Of a DNA stretch of 64,000 nucleotides, positions 63,310 to 64,000 are shown one piece after another. The notes under the pieces are model-generated. The model saw only the letters and a list, made by a program, of their open reading frames with translations. It was not told where the DNA came from and did no database searches. Where the stretch lies: the NCBI GenBank assembly GCA_900318115.1, contig ONJJ01000006.1:33909-97908 (forward strand), in the 5' to 3' direction. The DNA is from an uncultured Prevotellaceae bacterium (lineage in GTDB: Bacteria > Bacteroidota > Bacteroidia > Bacteroidales > Bacteroidaceae). Both the position numbers and the translations under genes were made by a program. The stretch's first letter is position 1; every line of letters starts with the position of its first letter.

Positions 63310-63384
63310 TCAGCTGAAAAGGCCACAAGAGGCCTGATGGCTTTTAGCCTACTTTCGCTAACTAACACAAACAAATACAGCATT

Positions 63385-64000
63385 ATGAAGAGTTTCTTAC
63401 TTCGAGGACTTCTGCTTAACGCCGGCTTGACGTTGAGCTGTTTATTCGCATTTACTTCTTTCCTGCAAGGAGCTGTAATGAGGGACAAGGCTGATGACGG
63501 CCTTGTAGTTCGCTTCGTCGATGCTTCCGGCGCTCCCATTCTTCGAGCCAGTTCCACCTTGCCTGAAGTCATTCGTCTCCATGGCACGGGCGCCGAGGCA
63601 ACAGTCACCGTGTCCGCTACCGGCCTTTCGGAGGACATCAGTCTGCGTGTAGGTTCTGGGTTTGAAGTTTCACCTACTACAATCAAGGCCGGAACAGAGT
63701 CCACCAAAGTGACTGTTCGCCATCTCTCGACCTTGAGGCATGCTGAAAGCCGACTCATCCTTCGTTCGGGCGATATCCGTACTTATGTGAATATTATTGC
63801 AGAAGGAACGCCTTTACCCAGCAAAGATATCTCCTCCTTGCCCACCACCGCTTCTTCTGCCTCGGGTCAGGTGTTCGGCGGTTCGTCTGCCGAATCGGCC
63901 TCCTTCCCCGCCAGCGCCCTCAGCGACAAGGGCTACACCATCGAGATCAAGGCCAAGACGGACGACCCCGGCAAGTCCGTCCTCCCCTACGCCGTGACCT
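63385..64000 (+). CDS. Secreted protein of unknown function, C-terminal part missing (right window edge)
   Basis: Open without a stop to the window end (205 codons). The N-terminus MKSFLLRGLLLNAGLTLSC is followed by a hydrophobic stretch typical of a signal peptide. Residues about 55-140 look like an Ig-like domain (EATVTVSATGLSEDISL, SPTTIKAGTESTKVTV), then a Ser/Ala-rich linker and the start of what may be a LamG-like domain (GYTIEIKAKT). An in-frame ATG 48 bases earlier (63337) is possible but would hide the signal. GC content rises sharply after about 63840, where the linker begins. Confidence 0.75.
   Translation, partial: MKSFLLRGLLLNAGLTLSCLFAFTSFLQGAVMRDKADDGLVVRFVDASGAPILRASSTLPEVIRLHGTGAEATVTVSATGLSEDISLRVGSGFEVSPTTIKAGTESTKVTVRHLSTLRHAESRLILRSGDIRTYVNIIAEGTPLPSKDISSLPTTASSASGQVFGGSSAESASFPASALSDKGYTIEIKAKTDDPGKSVLPYAVT

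Overview
The window looks like chromosomal DNA of a fairly GC-rich member of the Bacteroidota, order Bacteroidales, with Prevotellaceae-like gene content. Four things support this. (1) Many gene starts are preceded by the Bacteroidota -7 box TAnnTTTG and have short leaders without a strong Shine-Dalgarno. (2) Characteristic families are present: a Bacteroidota-type LptD, DUF4199, DUF4421, DUF6452/DUF6048, a DUF4105/Lnb-type protein and a BACON lipoprotein. (3) Several secreted enzymes (C10 and C1 peptidases, GH43) end in tails resembling type IX secretion sorting signals. (4) The gene order coaX, outer-membrane protein, lptC, CNNM/CorC protein, PpiD-like foldase is, as I recall it, typical of the phylum. 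No rRNA, tRNA, CRISPR array, prophage or transposase was seen. The species cannot be fixed from sequence alone.

Layout. 1-6.9 kb (minus): truncated DEAD-box helicase, GH51 arabinofuranosidase, BACON lipoprotein, LptD. 7.5-8.2 kb: HepT/MntA toxin-antitoxin pair. 8.3-13.6 kb (minus): HD-domain protein, C10 peptidase, DUF3298 lipoprotein, and Eda plus KdgK for 2-keto-3-deoxygluconate breakdown. 13.8-24.4 kb (plus): NhaC antiporter, RsmG, MBL hydrolase, GH71/99-like protein, DUF4199 protein, GT2, DUF6452, DUF6048, ApbE, DUF4421. 24.4-25.4 kb: a noncoding element with 26-bp perfect inverted repeats and mirrored GCGTAAGATT iterons, next to an AraC-type fragment. 25.6-31.6 kb (minus): complete tripartite RND efflux operon. 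31.8-39.5 kb (minus): 1555-residue C1-type peptidase, DsbD, MscL. 39.5-43.8 kb (plus): 30-residue lipoprotein, GAPDH, DUF1963 protein, unknown protein, MiaA, methylmalonyl-CoA epimerase. 44-52.5 kb (minus): GH43, SecA, alkaline-phosphatase-fold protein, DUF4105/Lnb-like protein. 52.5-58.9 kb (plus): CoaX, OMP, LptC, CNNM/CorC, PpiD-like foldase. 59-64 kb: NTF2-like protein, patatin-like phospholipase, transglutaminase-like lipoprotein and the start of a secreted protein cut by the window edge.

Themes. Much of the content serves the cell envelope: LPS transport (LptC, LptD), lipoprotein maturation (Lnb-like), secretion (SecA, presumed T9SS cargo), disulfide and prolyl folding (DsbD, PpiD-like), efflux and a mechanosensitive channel. 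The rest is plant-glycan breakdown (GH51, GH43, GH71/99-like, KdgK/Eda) and central metabolism (GAPDH, Mce). The most unusual signals are repeats: the inverted-repeat element at 24475-25004; nine 10-bp-phased CCTAGG-type units inside the efflux operon; and in-frame minisatellites that put long low-complexity inserts into conserved proteins, most strikingly MiaA, also a GH71/99-like enzyme and perhaps DsbD.
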